A stretch of DNA of 64,000 bases from Aradus depressus (taxonomy: Eukaryota > Arthropoda > Insecta > Hemiptera > Aradidae), in NCBI GenBank assembly GCA_963662175.1, contig OY759216.1, forward strand, positions 46,641,087 to 46,705,086, written 5' to 3'. Numbering within the stretch: the first letter of the stretch is position 1; every line of letters begins with the position of its first letter. Below, piece by piece: positions 13,201 to 24,015 of this stretch. Below the pieces are notes generated by a model that was given only the letters and a program-made list of their open reading frames with translations, had not been told where the DNA came from and made no database searches. Position numbers and translations under genes: made by a program.

Positions 13201-13838
13201 ATTGTCAGTATTGTATATTCGAATGTCTTGTAAGTGCATGTGTAAATAAAGTATATATTCATTCATTCAACAGTTAACTTATATAGGGGCTCCTAAATTC
13301 TCTTACTAAATTTTCTGTCGATAAATTCATTATATAGGCAGTTATTAGAGTTTTAAATTCCTTATGGGGTTGGCGACACATTCGTTATCGCCAGTTATTG
13401 GGGTTTTTGAGTTGAGCCCCCGCCCCTCTGATCCCTCTTTCCTTCTGCCAATTCCGCTAAAAATGAATAAATGACGTCCTTATGGAGTTTTGAATTCACA
13501 TATGAAGTTTTGTGTCGACACAACCATTACAATTGCAGTTATTAGAGTTTTTGAATTAAGCCCTAATCCCCATTTCCTTTGCTCTATTTGATAAAGTTAT
13601 AAATTTCCATATAAAATTTCGTATCGATACATTCATTGTTGTTCATAGACACATACAAAGACTTTTTTTTCCCCATATTCGGAATCTGGATCTCGGAAAA
13701 CATGAAATTTAGTTGAAAACTCCGCATCGAATTTTTGATCGATTACATAACTTCCTTTATACTTCGTATCGCTGAGGAAGTAAAATTAATTTCTTTCGTA
13801 AAACTTATTAAGCTCTTATTATTAACACATAAAACAAA

Positions 13839-13873
<35 letters not shown>

Positions 13874-15349
13874 AGTAATGACCTGTGATCAAGTGATACA
13901 GTCCTCCTCCAATGACAGCGAAGCAAGCCAGAATTTTTAAAGATGAAAACATATTTTGAACTTTGACATACAATTTTACACTCCTAAAGTTAATATAAGT
14001 AATGATACCTGAAAATTAAAAATTAAACAAGTTGAAGAAAACATGTGTATAAAGAAAAATTATGTCAAACCTCTGTTAGCACAGCAAACATAGTTGGTAT
14101 AACTACATGTTTTTACTATTGAAGTATGGTAATCCTTATTTGTTAAATAAAATAATGTATTACTTTTAATATAAGCTATTATTAAATATCGGAAATATAA
14201 TTTTATTGAACTTAAATTTTAATGGAACCAGATGAGTGTTTAAAGCTGTGCGAAACTGTCACTGATATAACTTCAGAACTAAAATTATGTTGCGCAATTT
14301 CCGAACCGCTTGAACTTTTAGCATGAAAGTTGTTGGCTCAATAGAAGTTCATGTCTAAATTGAGCCATTAGTTTCGGAGATTGAGGAACAACAGATTATC
14401 CATAAATGGCCCAATTTTGATCCTAAAGCTCTAAAAACATTTGAAATTTTGCCATGATTATATAACTTTTCCTATGGGAAAGTAGATACTCACTAATAGC
14501 AAGTAGAGCGATAAGCTTCTTGAGCAAGCTTTCTTGGACTGGAGTGAGCTGAAGCTGGAGATACATGAGAAGAGGACCATAGGCATACTCGGAGAAGGTG
14601 AGGGCCAGGATAGCCACTTCGGCAGGACGGACGAGGAACACGATGACCCAGATGTACGTGAAGCCGGGCAAAGGGCCGAAGAAACGATGATAGTTGTTGA
14701 AGGCAGCCTGGAAGTAGGCGTATTCCGCACCACAATTGGGCACCACCGTGGCCAGTTCAGCGAAGGACAGGGCACCTGGAAACCAACTCAATAATGGAGC
14801 AGCTAAAAGAACCAACACTCCGAGGATGCTTCTAGCAACTAGCAATTTGATAAAAGTTAATATTTTTGCTCAAACGTTATTAAATTTATTATTTATAGCT
14901 CAGACGTAGCGTGCTAGGCTACTGAACTAGAGATCGCGATTTCTAAACCCGGAGGTCCTTAGATTTTTATCTGGGAGATGAAGAAGCCTTGAGCACGCCG
15001 CCCTTCGGATGGGACGTTAAGCGAGAGTCCAGATGTCAGGTACTTGTTAAAGACCTCTACCCTAGGTGAAAAAACCTAAGTAGACAAAATTTAGGACTTA
15101 ACAATAGAGTCGGGCTCATGTCCACAGTGATGAAAGAGCATTCTGGTAGTAGGCGATATAACCTAGTAGTTAAAGCCCAGGTATGAGCCATAAATAAAAA
15201 CATTAATTTAATTTATTTCAGAAGCGGTATCTTGTAAAATGTATATGTATACATGTATGTATATATATATACACATATACATTTTACAAGATACCGCTTC
15301 TGAAATAAATTATATATATATATCTATATATACATATACACAATATATG

Positions 15350-15380
<31 letters not shown>

Positions 15381-18118
15381 ATACGTGTATACGGAGTTAA
15401 ATGGTCGCAATTTTCGTCTGACTTCGTCCAAAATCTAATCAGAGCTGAGTTAACATATGTGACCCCTTCATTCCAAATTTCAAGATCATATCTACAATCG
15501 TTTTTACGGTAGAGCGCTTTCCAATCAGATTCACACATGCACATACAGAAATCATCGTGAAAATTGTCAAAACATACTCAGGGGACCTTAAAATGTGAAA
15601 ATCCGCTGACAACTCGATCTCGGATTTTCGCACGATTACAATACTCCCTTATACTGTAGGTAAAAGAAAGTAAAAAGTATATAATATTGTAGATAAAGCT
15701 GTTCTGTAAATATAAACTTTAAAAGGCTCAACTTTTTTACAGCAGTACATCAACCAATAAAAAAAAAACCAACTCACCTAAATAAGAAATAGCCCCACAC
15801 AAGACCCAAACAATGAGACACAAACCGACAGAACCTGATTTTGCAAGAACACTTGAAGGTGATATGAATATTCCAGATCCTGAAAAAATAATTATTATTA
15901 CATTAACAAAGACTTCATTATTATATAATCTACATTTTCACGGTTACCACAAGAAACAATATTTACTATGACCAAAATAGTTCAATCAATAAAACAAACT
16001 TCTTTTTGAAATAATGACTATACTACAAACATTTCCTAGAAGAAATATATACATATAAGCAAAATTATAAATAGGCATAAGTTTCCAAATATGTATGTAT
16101 TTAGTGTGATTTTTATTCCGTATATCATAAATCGTAGTCAATATTTATTCTCTTTTGTCATTTTCTTTAATTATTTTGTTTCAATTTCTCTTTATAAATT
16201 TATTGTTATTCATTTAGTTATTTTAAAGATATAAAAAGCCTCATGTCATGTTGATAACTGTACAAACATCATTTCACGCCTATCAAATATAAACTAGTTT
16301 ATCTTCTTATATTTAGTTATTATGATAGAGCAACGAGGATTTCATAGTTGAAATAATGAATATTAGAATGGATCGCACTTAGCACTGACTGTTTATAATT
16401 AAAGCGGACGAACATAATGCCGAAACAGGTAATATTTGAATAAAATGTTTGTCGAATAGACAATATAACATAAAGAAGTTTTTATTTATTTATCATAAGT
16501 TTCCACGAATTGTCCACATTTATCATTATTTAGAAGTTGTTAATAAAAATCCTGACAAAATTGTGAAGACTTTCAATTTCTATGAATTCCCTTTTATTTT
16601 CCATTTTTTAGATACCATTATCAGGTTTATTTCCATAAACAAAAAAACAAATAACATAACAGATCATAAAATAGGATATAAAAGTGTTTATCTAATAAAA
16701 GTAAGACAATACCTATCATAACACTAACAATTAAACTAACGGCACTTAAGAGGCCGATCTCTCTCTTGAGGGCTATCGAGGGAGACTTGCTCCTCTGCCT
16801 CTCCACCACTCTCGGCACAGCCAATTCTAGATGAAAAAAAAACAAAAAAAACATAATAATATTTAAAAAAAATCGGATAATTGTAAACGCAATTTTGATA
16901 TTATTAATAATAATCATTAAAAATAAAAGCTTACTAATTTGCTCCTCATCCATAAGGTCTCCATTTGATTCTTTCTGTTTCATCTGCGAACACACAACAA
17001 ATATATTAATATCAAGGAAAATGCAAAATATTTATTGTTCACTTATGAAATATGAAATGAAGTGCAAAATGAAAGTTTTTCTATCTCAATATAAAGGTAC
17101 AAAGAAATATAAATTTGCATCAACGTATAATATTTAATTAGTTACCTTTGGGAAAAATACAAAAAATATGCAAATTGCATGGTCGAATAATGCTAAAAGA
17201 GATTTAAAAAAAGTAGGAAGTTGCATTTCCGCATAGATTTTCCATGTAAATTTCTGTTCAAATTTCGTTGTGCATTATTAATCAATTTCGTATATGAAAA
17301 AGAAAAGTGCAACACAAAGTTTTTCGGTCACATACTTAAAAATTCATGAATTTCCTTAAAGGAAAATAAGCCTCTTTTACTACTTAAATTATACTACAGA
17401 TAAGATAAAGATAAACTTTTTATTAGACTAAAGAATACAACCTTATGGTAATGAATGGTTTTTTTTTTTTTACAAAATACATATTCTTACAGTTATAGAA
17501 AATAGAATAAAAAATATCTGTATATATAATTGTAACAAATTAGCAATATAAAAACTAAAAAAAATATATATATATTAAAGTAATAAATATGGAGGACATG
17601 ATCTTTAACATAAAGAGTGCAAGCAACTAGGAAACAACAACCATTCAAAATTATATAAAACAAAATATGACCTTTGATAAGGGAAAATAGTAAAATTGTA
17701 GTAGCCATAACACAAAAATAAGAAGTGAAAAAAAAAAAAATATATGTATATATATATATATATATAGAAAAGCAATGAATTATATTATATTTTTCTTAAT
17801 TTTTAAGTATATAGTAAAAATAAAAATATATTGTTGATTTTTTTATTATCTACGTTATCATAAAGTGCACAATTGATTCTGAGTCGAATTTTGGTCTATT
17901 AGTGAGATAATTGTGGAGAAATGTTTGCCCGGGGATACACAAAGAGGGACAATAGAACGAAAAGTGTATGAGGTCGTCCTTTTCGTCAAAGAGCTACACA
18001 GTCTGAAAGCACTTTCAGTACAAAACTCATATCTAAACCCTACAAGTATTATCCTAAAATTTCTATTCGTATTGTATAGTCGAATTATACTATAGTAGGT
18101 ACTTACAATATCACCCAT
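4273..18118 (-). CDS. SLC7 amino acid transporter light chain, b(0,+)AT-like, 13 exons
   Basis: Plasma-membrane amino acid exchanger of the APC superfamily. Exons (minus, high to low): 18118-18107, 16983-16935, 16826-16713, 15879-15778, 14775-14494, 14008-13883, 12869-12770, 12565-12521, 9673-9550, 8374-8271, 6640-6544, 5759-5610, 4449-4273. Phases agree at every junction and the sum is 493 aa plus stop; human SLC7A9 is about 487. Family marks: GSGIF in helix 1 (residues 59-63), GAEYAY (108-113), and LWSFDGW, where W257 and D260 match the substrate-site W230 and D233 of b(0,+)AT, and RRLTPAPA near the end. The SLC7 heavy-chain cysteine is absent: the loop after FSEYAYGPLLMY has none. Exon 1 codes only MGDI, recalling the MGD start of SLC7A9. 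Without exon 1 the ATG at 16983 would start a 489 aa form. Exact substrate unknown. Confidence 0.92.
4595..4700. repeat. Fragment of a dispersed foldback-type repeat
   Basis: Contains CTAACCGGCTTTCGAGGCGC followed by a CATCATCATCAG run, the ACCGG(n)CATCATCAG layout also seen at 43597, 56076 and 59744. It lies in intron 12 of the transporter. Confidence 0.4.
5011..5267 (-). repeat. SINE-A copy, head truncated, with CCTAA tail
   Basis: Starts with GGTTAGGTTTT (the tail on the minus strand) and ends at the GTTTCGAACCC B box. AATTATA on both sides looks like a short target-site duplication. In intron 12 of the transporter. Confidence 0.8.
5884..6362. mobile_element. Non-autonomous hAT-type element
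   Basis: The termini read CAAGGATGGGCAAAC and GTTTGCCCATACCTG, nearly perfect inverted repeats of the form common in hAT elements. There is no transposase. The flanking 8-mers do not match, so the target-site duplication has decayed or an edge is off. In intron 11 of the transporter. Confidence 0.65.
6755..7560 (-). mobile_element. 5'-truncated Jockey-type LINE with 12 bp target-site duplication
   Basis: An 806 bp insert flanked by GGATGAGTGATA at 6743-6754 and 7561-7572. On the minus strand it encodes the end of a reverse transcriptase: YADD at 7540-7529, then NGGKTEAKVF, YLGVHLD and a long C-terminal region ending at 6844. A frameshift near 7472 separates the YADD part from the downstream frame (7464-6844). 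The 3' end is a short CTT-repeat tail. It is inserted in sense orientation in intron 10 of the transporter. Confidence 0.9.
6844..7547 (-). pseudogene. LINE reverse transcriptase C-terminal fragment
   Basis: The polymerase motif TYADDTLILS lies around 7543-7514. After a one-base frame change the open frame runs 7464 to 6844 (206 codons), with QWFGKWKLKLN, a KTEAKVF motif, YLGVHLDTRLTW and the conserved ACPVWF region of Jockey-clade LINEs. The N-terminal endonuclease and most of the RT are absent, so it cannot be active. Confidence 0.85.
8725..9205 (+). repeat. R1 repeat copy
   Basis: Dispersed ~500 bp family. It begins with CGATACGAAGTAAG and has two TAACTGCCG(n)TAATGAAT modules, a CAAACGGTTCTACTGG stretch, then GGGGAAGTACATTGCCGGTG at the end. 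In intron 9 of the transporter. Confidence 0.75.
9285..9385. repeat. Dispersed repeat fragment
   Basis: The AGTTCAACATTTATATTG block, ACAAAATATATACATA, then GTGCCGGTTGCGG and GTCGTCAGCAC. The same order of blocks recurs near 30590 and 30880. Confidence 0.5.
9723..10150. repeat. Two SINE-A copies, head to head
   Basis: A minus copy (9723-9935) abuts a plus copy (9936-10150). The second has an intact B box region, GATCGCGGGTTCTTAACCCG. The outer ends are GACTCATG and CATGAGTCAC, so the pair forms a long imperfect inverted repeat in intron 8 of the transporter. Confidence 0.75.
10450..11400 (+). repeat. Tandem array of ~145-165 bp units inside the Helitron
   Basis: The anchor TTTCACATGTAGTATT recurs at about 10483, 10627, 10782, 10926, 11077, 11222 and 11387, so unit length is about 144-165 bp. 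Each unit has a G-run (the longest is about 26 G near 10700) and a GGTCGGATTGTCACGAA stretch. Confidence 0.85.
11401..12340 (+). repeat. 33 bp minisatellite (two alternating variants) inside the Helitron
   Basis: Units start with TACTAGCTGTG. One variant continues GGGTCCGCTGTTGCAAGG, the other ATGCCCAGCGTTCCTAA, giving a 66 bp higher-order repeat. Since 33 is a multiple of 3, one frame (11699-12364) stays open as a 22-residue repeat. That frame is a by-product of the array, not a gene. Confidence 0.9.
13275..13775 (-). repeat. R1 repeat copy
   Basis: Reverse-strand copy ending at 13775 with CTTCGTATCGCTGAGGAAGT, the palindromic left end of the family. In intron 6 of the transporter. Confidence 0.75.
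13840..13872 (-). repeat. 33-base homopolymer tract next to a splice donor
   Basis: 33 consecutive A on plus (T on the transcribed minus strand). It begins 10 bases after the donor of transporter exon 6 (GTCATT at 13882-13877). Confidence 0.95.
14897..15192 (+). repeat. SINE-A copy
   Basis: The head is degenerate (GTAGCGTGCTAGGCTACTG). The body is complete, including CGCCCTTCGGATGGGACGTT, and it ends with CAGGTATGAGCCATAA. In intron 4 of the transporter. Confidence 0.8.
15209..15312. repeat. Long perfect inverted repeat (40 bp arms)
   Basis: The arms 15209-15248 and 15273-15312 are exact reverse complements (AGAAGCGGTATCTTGT in the left arm), with a 24-base TA-rich spacer that is itself largely self-complementary. 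It starts 17 bp after a SINE end, in intron 4 of the transporter. Confidence 0.95.
15313..15372. repeat. TA-rich microsatellite
   Basis: TA dinucleotide runs follow the 40 bp inverted repeat directly. Confidence 0.9.
17740..17766. repeat. A-tract and TA microsatellite
   Basis: A-tract followed by (TA)n in intron 1 of the transporter. Confidence 0.85.
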
Positions 18119-18208
18119 ATAACTAACTATACCTAATAAGTAAACTTGAATTCTTTAGCACGAAAATGTAAACACTAGACTAGTTGTTGTGAGGTAGCAG
18201 AAAACCGG

Positions 18209-18214
18209 TTTATA
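18209..18214 (-). promoter_or_regulatory. Possible TATA box of the SLC7 gene
   Basis: TATAAA on the minus strand about 91 bp upstream of the ATG in exon 1 (18118). A CTCACAAC initiator-like stretch lies about 20-25 bases downstream. Positional inference only. Confidence 0.3.
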
Positions 18215-18404
18215 ATCATCCTGATCGGCAACTAATGACAAAAGATAGTACAACAAAAGAATGGGCAAGAGGGGCCTCGATAGGGAGAGACTGGCGGCAA
18301 CAATATCGTCGTGTTATACCACCTGGACAGATAGAATATCGGTATAGTCGTGAAGGCAGAAGAATGATAGCAAAGGGTGCATCACAAGAAACTCATCATG
18401 ACTT

Positions 18405-19500
18405 TTTACTTCCCCAGATATAGCAAGTATAGCGGAATTTATTTAATCGGTTAAAAATTATATGTGGTTTTCAACGGAATTTCGTGTTTTCCCCTCTACA
18501 TTCCAAATATTAGAAAAACATATTTCTGTCTGTCTGTGAACACGATAACGCCCGATAGAAAGAATGTATCGACACGAAATTTTAATGTGAATCCAGAACT
18601 CTCTAACGAAGACACCTATTGATTTTCAGCCAAATCGATCAAAGGGGAGGGGGATTACGGGAGAGGCTTAACATGAAAACCCTAATAACTGCCGATAGAA
18701 TGACTGTATCGACATTTCATATGTGAATTCAAAACCCCATAAGTAAAACAGATATCAATTTTCAGCGGAATCGGCAGAAGGAAATCAGAGGAGGGTCAAC
18801 TCAAAATCCCCAATAACTGACGATGTAGTGAATGTATCGACATGAAATTTCATATTTAAAGTGAAAACCCAATGAGGACTTAACCTGTCAAATTTCAGCG
18901 ATATCGGTTAAAGGGAAGGGGGTTCAGGGGAGGGGGCTCAATCAAAAACCTTAATAGCAGAATTTATCGACCCAAAATTTAGTATGAGGATTTAGGAGCG
19001 CCTATGTACGTCAAATGTTGAATATTAGCGGGAACGGTATATTGGCTTTGAAAGGCGTGCGAAGAAGTAATTGATTTGTTTGTTACACTTAACCTCATAA
19101 GTAATTTACATTTTATATGTCCCCAGGTATATGTAGGAGAATAGAGATTAAGTAATCGTTCAAAAATTTAATGTTAAGTTTTCATCTGAATTTTAAGTTT
19201 TCCGAATCCAAAGACCCAAAATTTAAATGTCTATGAATACAATTACTCCCAATAGAATGGACATATCGACTTGAAATTATATGTGCGGATCCAGAACTCC
19301 AAGGATGCCAACTATTCATTTGGCCAAAAGGGTGAAGAGCAGTAGATGGGGACAAAAACACTAATAACTGTTAATATAATGAATGTATCGACATGAAACT
19401 TTATAAGAGGATTGGGAAAAGCCTATATAAGATACCTAGTACTTTTCAGCCAAATTACCCGAAAAGGAGAAATGTTTAGAGCGAGAGCGGAAGTTTAGGT
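18405..19500 (+). repeat. Two R1 repeat copies in tandem
   Basis: The first copy (18405-19090) opens with ACTTCCCCAGATATAGC and carries three TAACTGCCGAT-type modules. The second (about 19118-19500) opens with CCCCAGGTATATGTAGG and is diverged. Both lie between the transporter and QTRT2 genes. Confidence 0.75.
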
Positions 19501-19621
19501 GATTACAAATATTTCTAGTATAGAAAGTCCGCTGCTAATGATTTACTGACGACTTTTTAGGAAAGAGAAGGAGAAACGTTTTACAGACTCCTCCTCTCTA
19601 CGATATTGACGTAGTATGCGA

Positions 19622-19846
19622 CAGAGGTCGGTAGCCCCGGCCTGAGAGGTAAGGATAAAAATAGTTTTTTAGGACAAAAAAAAAGTGTTATCTAAAAAAA
19701 AATTATATACACAATCTATTCCGTGCCAAAAGGCTGGATATAAACTGGCGCACCTACGACATGTTATTTTAGTCAGACTTTAATGCATACGGAAACCGAG
19801 GGCATAGTGTTGCCCTCAAGGAGTGCAAAAAGACTGCTGACCCCTG
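19622..19846. mobile_element. Short hAT-like element, possible
   Basis: The ends CAGAGGTCGGTAGC and CTGCTGACCCCTG are imperfect inverted repeats resembling hAT termini (CAGGGGTCAGCA). Flanking 8-mers do not match, so the edges are uncertain. Confidence 0.45.
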
Positions 19847-20093
19847 TGTTTACTATGTTATGTAGTCTACAATAAAAAATAATATTCAGTATTCTTAAAT
19901 CTACGTTGTCGCTTGTACAACACGCACGAGAAGGACAAAAGATCTGCACAACTGTTGGAATAATATAGAATAATAATTCGCATAGCATTCATCATATTTT
20001 TGTAAATATTTCAAAGTATAGTTGAAAATGATGGGAACAAGTTTAAAAAAAATAATACACACTTATAATGGATATAAATATAAATCAATTTGA

Positions 20094-20321
20094 GAGGGCG
20101 CCGGTAGATCAGTGGTATGCGTTCTTGCTTACTGAGCTCGAAATCGTGGGTTCAAACCCGGGCCGAGGTCCTTAGTTTAGCGGTCCCGAGTCTGTACGAT
20201 TTCAGGAATTCGTTAAAGACCTAGTTGTAGAGTCGGGCTCATGTCCACCATAGCGACAAAAGAGCACTCTGGTAGTAGGCGATATGACCTTATAGTCTGG
20301 CCACGAGTCATAATAACTAAC
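20094..20321 (+). repeat. SINE-A copy with 12 bp target-site duplication
   Basis: Head GAGGGCGCCGGTAGATCAG and a clear B box (GTGGGTTCAAACCCG). AAATCAATTTGA lies on both sides (20082-20093, 20322-20333). An internal deletion makes it shorter than the full copy at 24939. Confidence 0.9.
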
Positions 20322-20335
20322 AAATCAATTTGATA

Positions 20336-20375
20336 CTAGTTGAGTTACCCGGCGTTGCCCCTGTTTAACTTGACG
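20336..20375 (-). mobile_element. Helitron 3' end fragment
   Basis: On the minus strand it reads GGCAACGCCGGGTAACTCAA then CTAG before a host T: the same hairpin-plus-CTAG end as the Helitron at 12440-12476, in the opposite orientation. No matching left end was found. Confidence 0.6.
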
Positions 20376-20873
20376 TCTTGTTTAGTTGGTCCTACCAATA
20401 ACATGAGGTTATATATTATCTTTATAATATTCACTCTTGCAGGAGTAGATAAAGAAACACATGTCCGGAACAGAATCGCCACCCGAAGGAAAATTCTCTT
20501 AATCTTCTAGATAGCAGCAGCAGTATTTTAGTGTTTCGAGAGTGACACCATTGCGTACGTCAATTCATGACGAGGAGAGGAGAAACCAATGAAATACTAA
20601 CAGACATTTTCCCCACAACTCATTTGTTAGTTGTATACTTTTCACAGTTGTAAATAACTCATTGTAATTTAAAAAATAAAGTACTTATTCAGAAAAAAGT
20701 CGCCCCTTTGAATTTTTTTAAAATTTAATCTATGAGATGCTATTTATTACATTATACCTTTACAATAACATTTATTATTATATTGTCAAATTACGGACAT
20801 GCCACCAATATCGAACAGGTGGTTTTAAAAATTAGGTTGTCGCTATCTCCCTAAACCTTTCTTATATTTCAGA
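20376..20873. other. Intergenic stretch, nothing recognised
   Basis: AT-rich with a GAATCGCCACCCGAAGG stretch; no coding motif or clear repeat end seen. Confidence 0.4.
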
Positions 20874-21136
20874 TCCCGGCCGAGGCCCTTAGTTTATTTT
20901 ATCTGGGAGGTAACATAAACTTAAGCACGCCGTCCTTCGGATGGGACGGTAAGTGATGGTCCCGAGCCTGTACGATGTCAGGTACTCGTTAAAGACCCCT
21001 GACCTTGGAGAATAAAAATTTAGGTTAGGCAAAATTTAGGACTCCCATAGTAGAGTCGGGCTCATGTCCACCAGTGACGAAGGAGCGCTCTGATAGTAGG
21101 CCATATGACCTCGTACTTAAAGCCCGAGCATGAGTC
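20874..21136 (+). repeat. SINE-A copy, head truncated
   Basis: Starts inside the head at GATCCCGGCCGAGGCCC and ends with a CATGAGTCATAAA block and a CTAACCTAACCTA tail. Confidence 0.85.
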
Positions 21137-21639
21137 ATAAAATCTAACCTAACCTACTTCAGAATCATATATGATTTGTTCTTTTCATATCATATACCTG
21201 AAAAAATAAAACGTATCTTCTTCCATTGATCCTTTTAGTGAAGCAGTGCACGTTCTCCTGACGTATAAACTATATATGTAAATAATTAAAACAACCTTTT
21301 TTTTCACCTAATTCTTAATAATAGTAGTTGTAAAAATATAATTTTATAAATAATAACCCATTAAAAAAAAATTAAATATCAATAATAAAAAAAATAATAA
21401 ATAAAATTATAGAGATGTGTATTACAATGAACTAACCTTTGAATTAATTTCTTCTTTCTATTTATAAGTCCTGTACAATCCTACTATTTACTTTCCAAAA
21501 TGTACATTCTTCTCACAGGTGAATCATCTAAAAAATAAAACAAATATAATGGAATAAACAGAATAAACGAATAATTGTATTACATACAAAAAAGTCGTCG
21601 GTGAATCTACGTCAATGTATTTACAGAGTATGACTTAAT

Positions 21640-21930
21640 CAATAAGGTTCTCGCTCCAAAACCAATCGACGTTTGGGTTAAAAATCACGTATCCTCATAC
21701 TAAATCTTGAGTTGAACTATTCATTATGTCGGCAGTTAGTTGGGTTTTTGAGTGAACCCCCCACTTCCTTTGGACCGATTCCGCTGGAAATTAATTGTTG
21801 CCGTCCTAATGGTGTTTTGAATTTAAATATAAAACTTCATGTCGATATATTCATTACTTGGACAGTTTTCAGGGTTTTTGAGTTTAGCTTCCCTCTCATC
21901 CGCCCCTTTTCTCTTCTCTTCGTATAGCTG
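21640..21930 (-). repeat. R1 repeat copy
   Basis: Contains ACCAATCGACGTTTGGG and two GGCAGTTA / CATTA-type modules on the reverse strand. Confidence 0.65.
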
Positions 21931-22192
21931 GGGGTAGTGAAGTGATTTTTTTAAGTCAATCTGACCCCCAGTGTATTATTACAAGCATCTCATGATTCAT
22001 CAATGAAGTGAAGCTAAGCTATGAATCAACTTATCGTGAAGAATTGATAGGAATGAAACAAAGAAAAAAAATCTGTTCTTTTGTTACATAAGTAAAGTTA
22101 ACAAAGAAAGTGCAAAACGTTTTTTTTTCAACATTTTAATTGTTTAATAGGAAAAACACAAGGATAACAGGCATTTATCCCCCTGGATCGAA

Positions 22193-22367
22193 TTCAAGGC
22201 ATCGTACAGGCTCGGGACCATCGCTTAGAGTCCCATCCAAAGGACGGCGTGCTTAAGTTTATTTTACCTCCCAGATAAAATAAACTAAGGGCCTCGGTCA
22301 GGTTTCGAACCCAGATCTTGAGCTCAGAAGATAAGCACGCATACAACTGAGCTACCGGCGCCCTCAA
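22193..22367 (-). repeat. SINE-A copy with head
   Basis: Ends with TGAGCTACCGGCGCCCTC, the complement of the A box head. The tail half is missing. Confidence 0.85.
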
Positions 22368-23749
22368 TCTAGAGTATTGAACGGTACAGAACTTCTTAGT
22401 TTATAAATAAATTTGACAATGGTAAAATGCCGAAACCAATGGTATATGTATATAATTTTTGGAATAGTCAATATTTCTAGGCCTTCTTTCAACTGTTTCG
22501 GCTGAGACAACAATGGTCCAGATCTAACGAAGGTTAGTAGTGAAAGGGTACCACAGAGTTGCTTCTTGGGTGATATATTTTTCTCTCCCTGAAGCTATGA
22601 ATTTATAACTTCTCAGTTATCAGAAACGTGGACATATTGCGGAAACTTAATAAATAAATAGAAAACCAAGAAAAAAAAAAAAAAAGGAGAAACGGTTTCG
22701 GCATTGCCCACTATCAGGTTTAATTACAAACTAATGTTAGTTTTCTTTAGTCTCTAACTAAACCTGACGATGGTAATGAAAATGGTGATGAAATATACAA
22801 TATTTTTTTTATTTATTGTATAAGAGTATTTGTGATTCATTTTTAATGAGAAATTAAAGAATGTATCCATTTACAGATATATCAGCTAGAAATAAGAAGA
22901 AAATAAAGAGTCCTTCCCCTTGAAAAAACTGGTATTTAATCAGGGTGAATAACACTTCGACACTAAATGCAGATTAGATAGGAGATAACCTTGGGCTGCA
23001 CGCTCTGTCTGACGCCAAACGTTCTCTTTAACAAATTTGCTAAATGTAAAAATTTATAATAGTTTATATAGGTACTTCAAAGGAATAAGAGAACACAACA
23101 TATAGACTAAAATAATACTTTAAAACTAAATAATTTTCGAAAAACATCGCCATAATTCTCCAGAAAACTAAGTAAGGACTTTGAACTTTCAGAGAAAAAA
23201 AAATGGGGGGTTGATTCATTATTCCCCATAGAAACACTAAGTCATGCACATAAAGTAATAATTTACCAAAATGACAATCAGACAAGAGAAGAATAAGTAA
23301 CAAGGAGAAATCTACATTGAGAGAGAATAAACGGTCTTACTACACCCAAGAACACATGCCAGTTGATATGATATAAATCAAATCAGAGCAGATCAATAAA
23401 AAGTAAATTATACAGAATTGATTCTATGACACGCTTCGTTCCGTCCTTGACATGAGCTCAACTATAACATCAAACCTAATAATACATTTCATAGACATAA
23501 TATATAGGATGTATAATTTTAAAATAATACGCAACTAAGTAAAAATGGATAATTTCAAAACAACTCAACAAATATCCCCACCGAAAATTGTCTACGTTAA
23601 ATAGTTTCGGTAAATGGAGAGAAAAAAAAAAAAAAATTGTCGTTGAATTACCGGTTTATGCACTTCCCCAGCACAAATCAATCAACTTAGTTTTCGTTCA
23701 TATAAAACCAATCTACCGCATTGGTTGAAAATATATAGATACCTTACTC
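22368..23749. other. Intergenic stretch, no gene seen
   Basis: AT-rich, with short A-tracts at about 22670 and 23620. Two diverged ATGCCGAAACC-type fragments of dispersed repeats occur around 22430 and 22700. No exon-like open frame recognised. Confidence 0.4.
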
Positions 23750-24015
23750 AGGGACTTCTCAATCCTCTTACAAAATTTCGTGTCGATATATCCCCCCTCT
23801 TTGGTCGATTTTGGTGAATATCGAGGTGTCGTTCACATGAGGTTCTGGATAAAAATATAAAATTTGATGTCAATGCATATTCTTTCCATAGGGAGTTATG
23901 CAGACTCATAGGAAATTTTGTTTCTCCATTTATCAGGAAGTCGGGAAACATGAAAACAGCATCGAAATTCTGCCGGAAAATATAACTTCCCCTAAACTCC
24001 GTCCAACTCACTAAT
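23750..24015 (-). repeat. R1 repeat copy
   Basis: TTCGTGTCGATATATC module on the reverse strand; ends with AACTTCCCCTAAACTCCGTC. Confidence 0.65.

Noticed and set aside
14458..14794. Other open frames over transporter exon 5 (both strands)
   Set aside because: They overlap a well-supported exon in another frame and are shadows of it.
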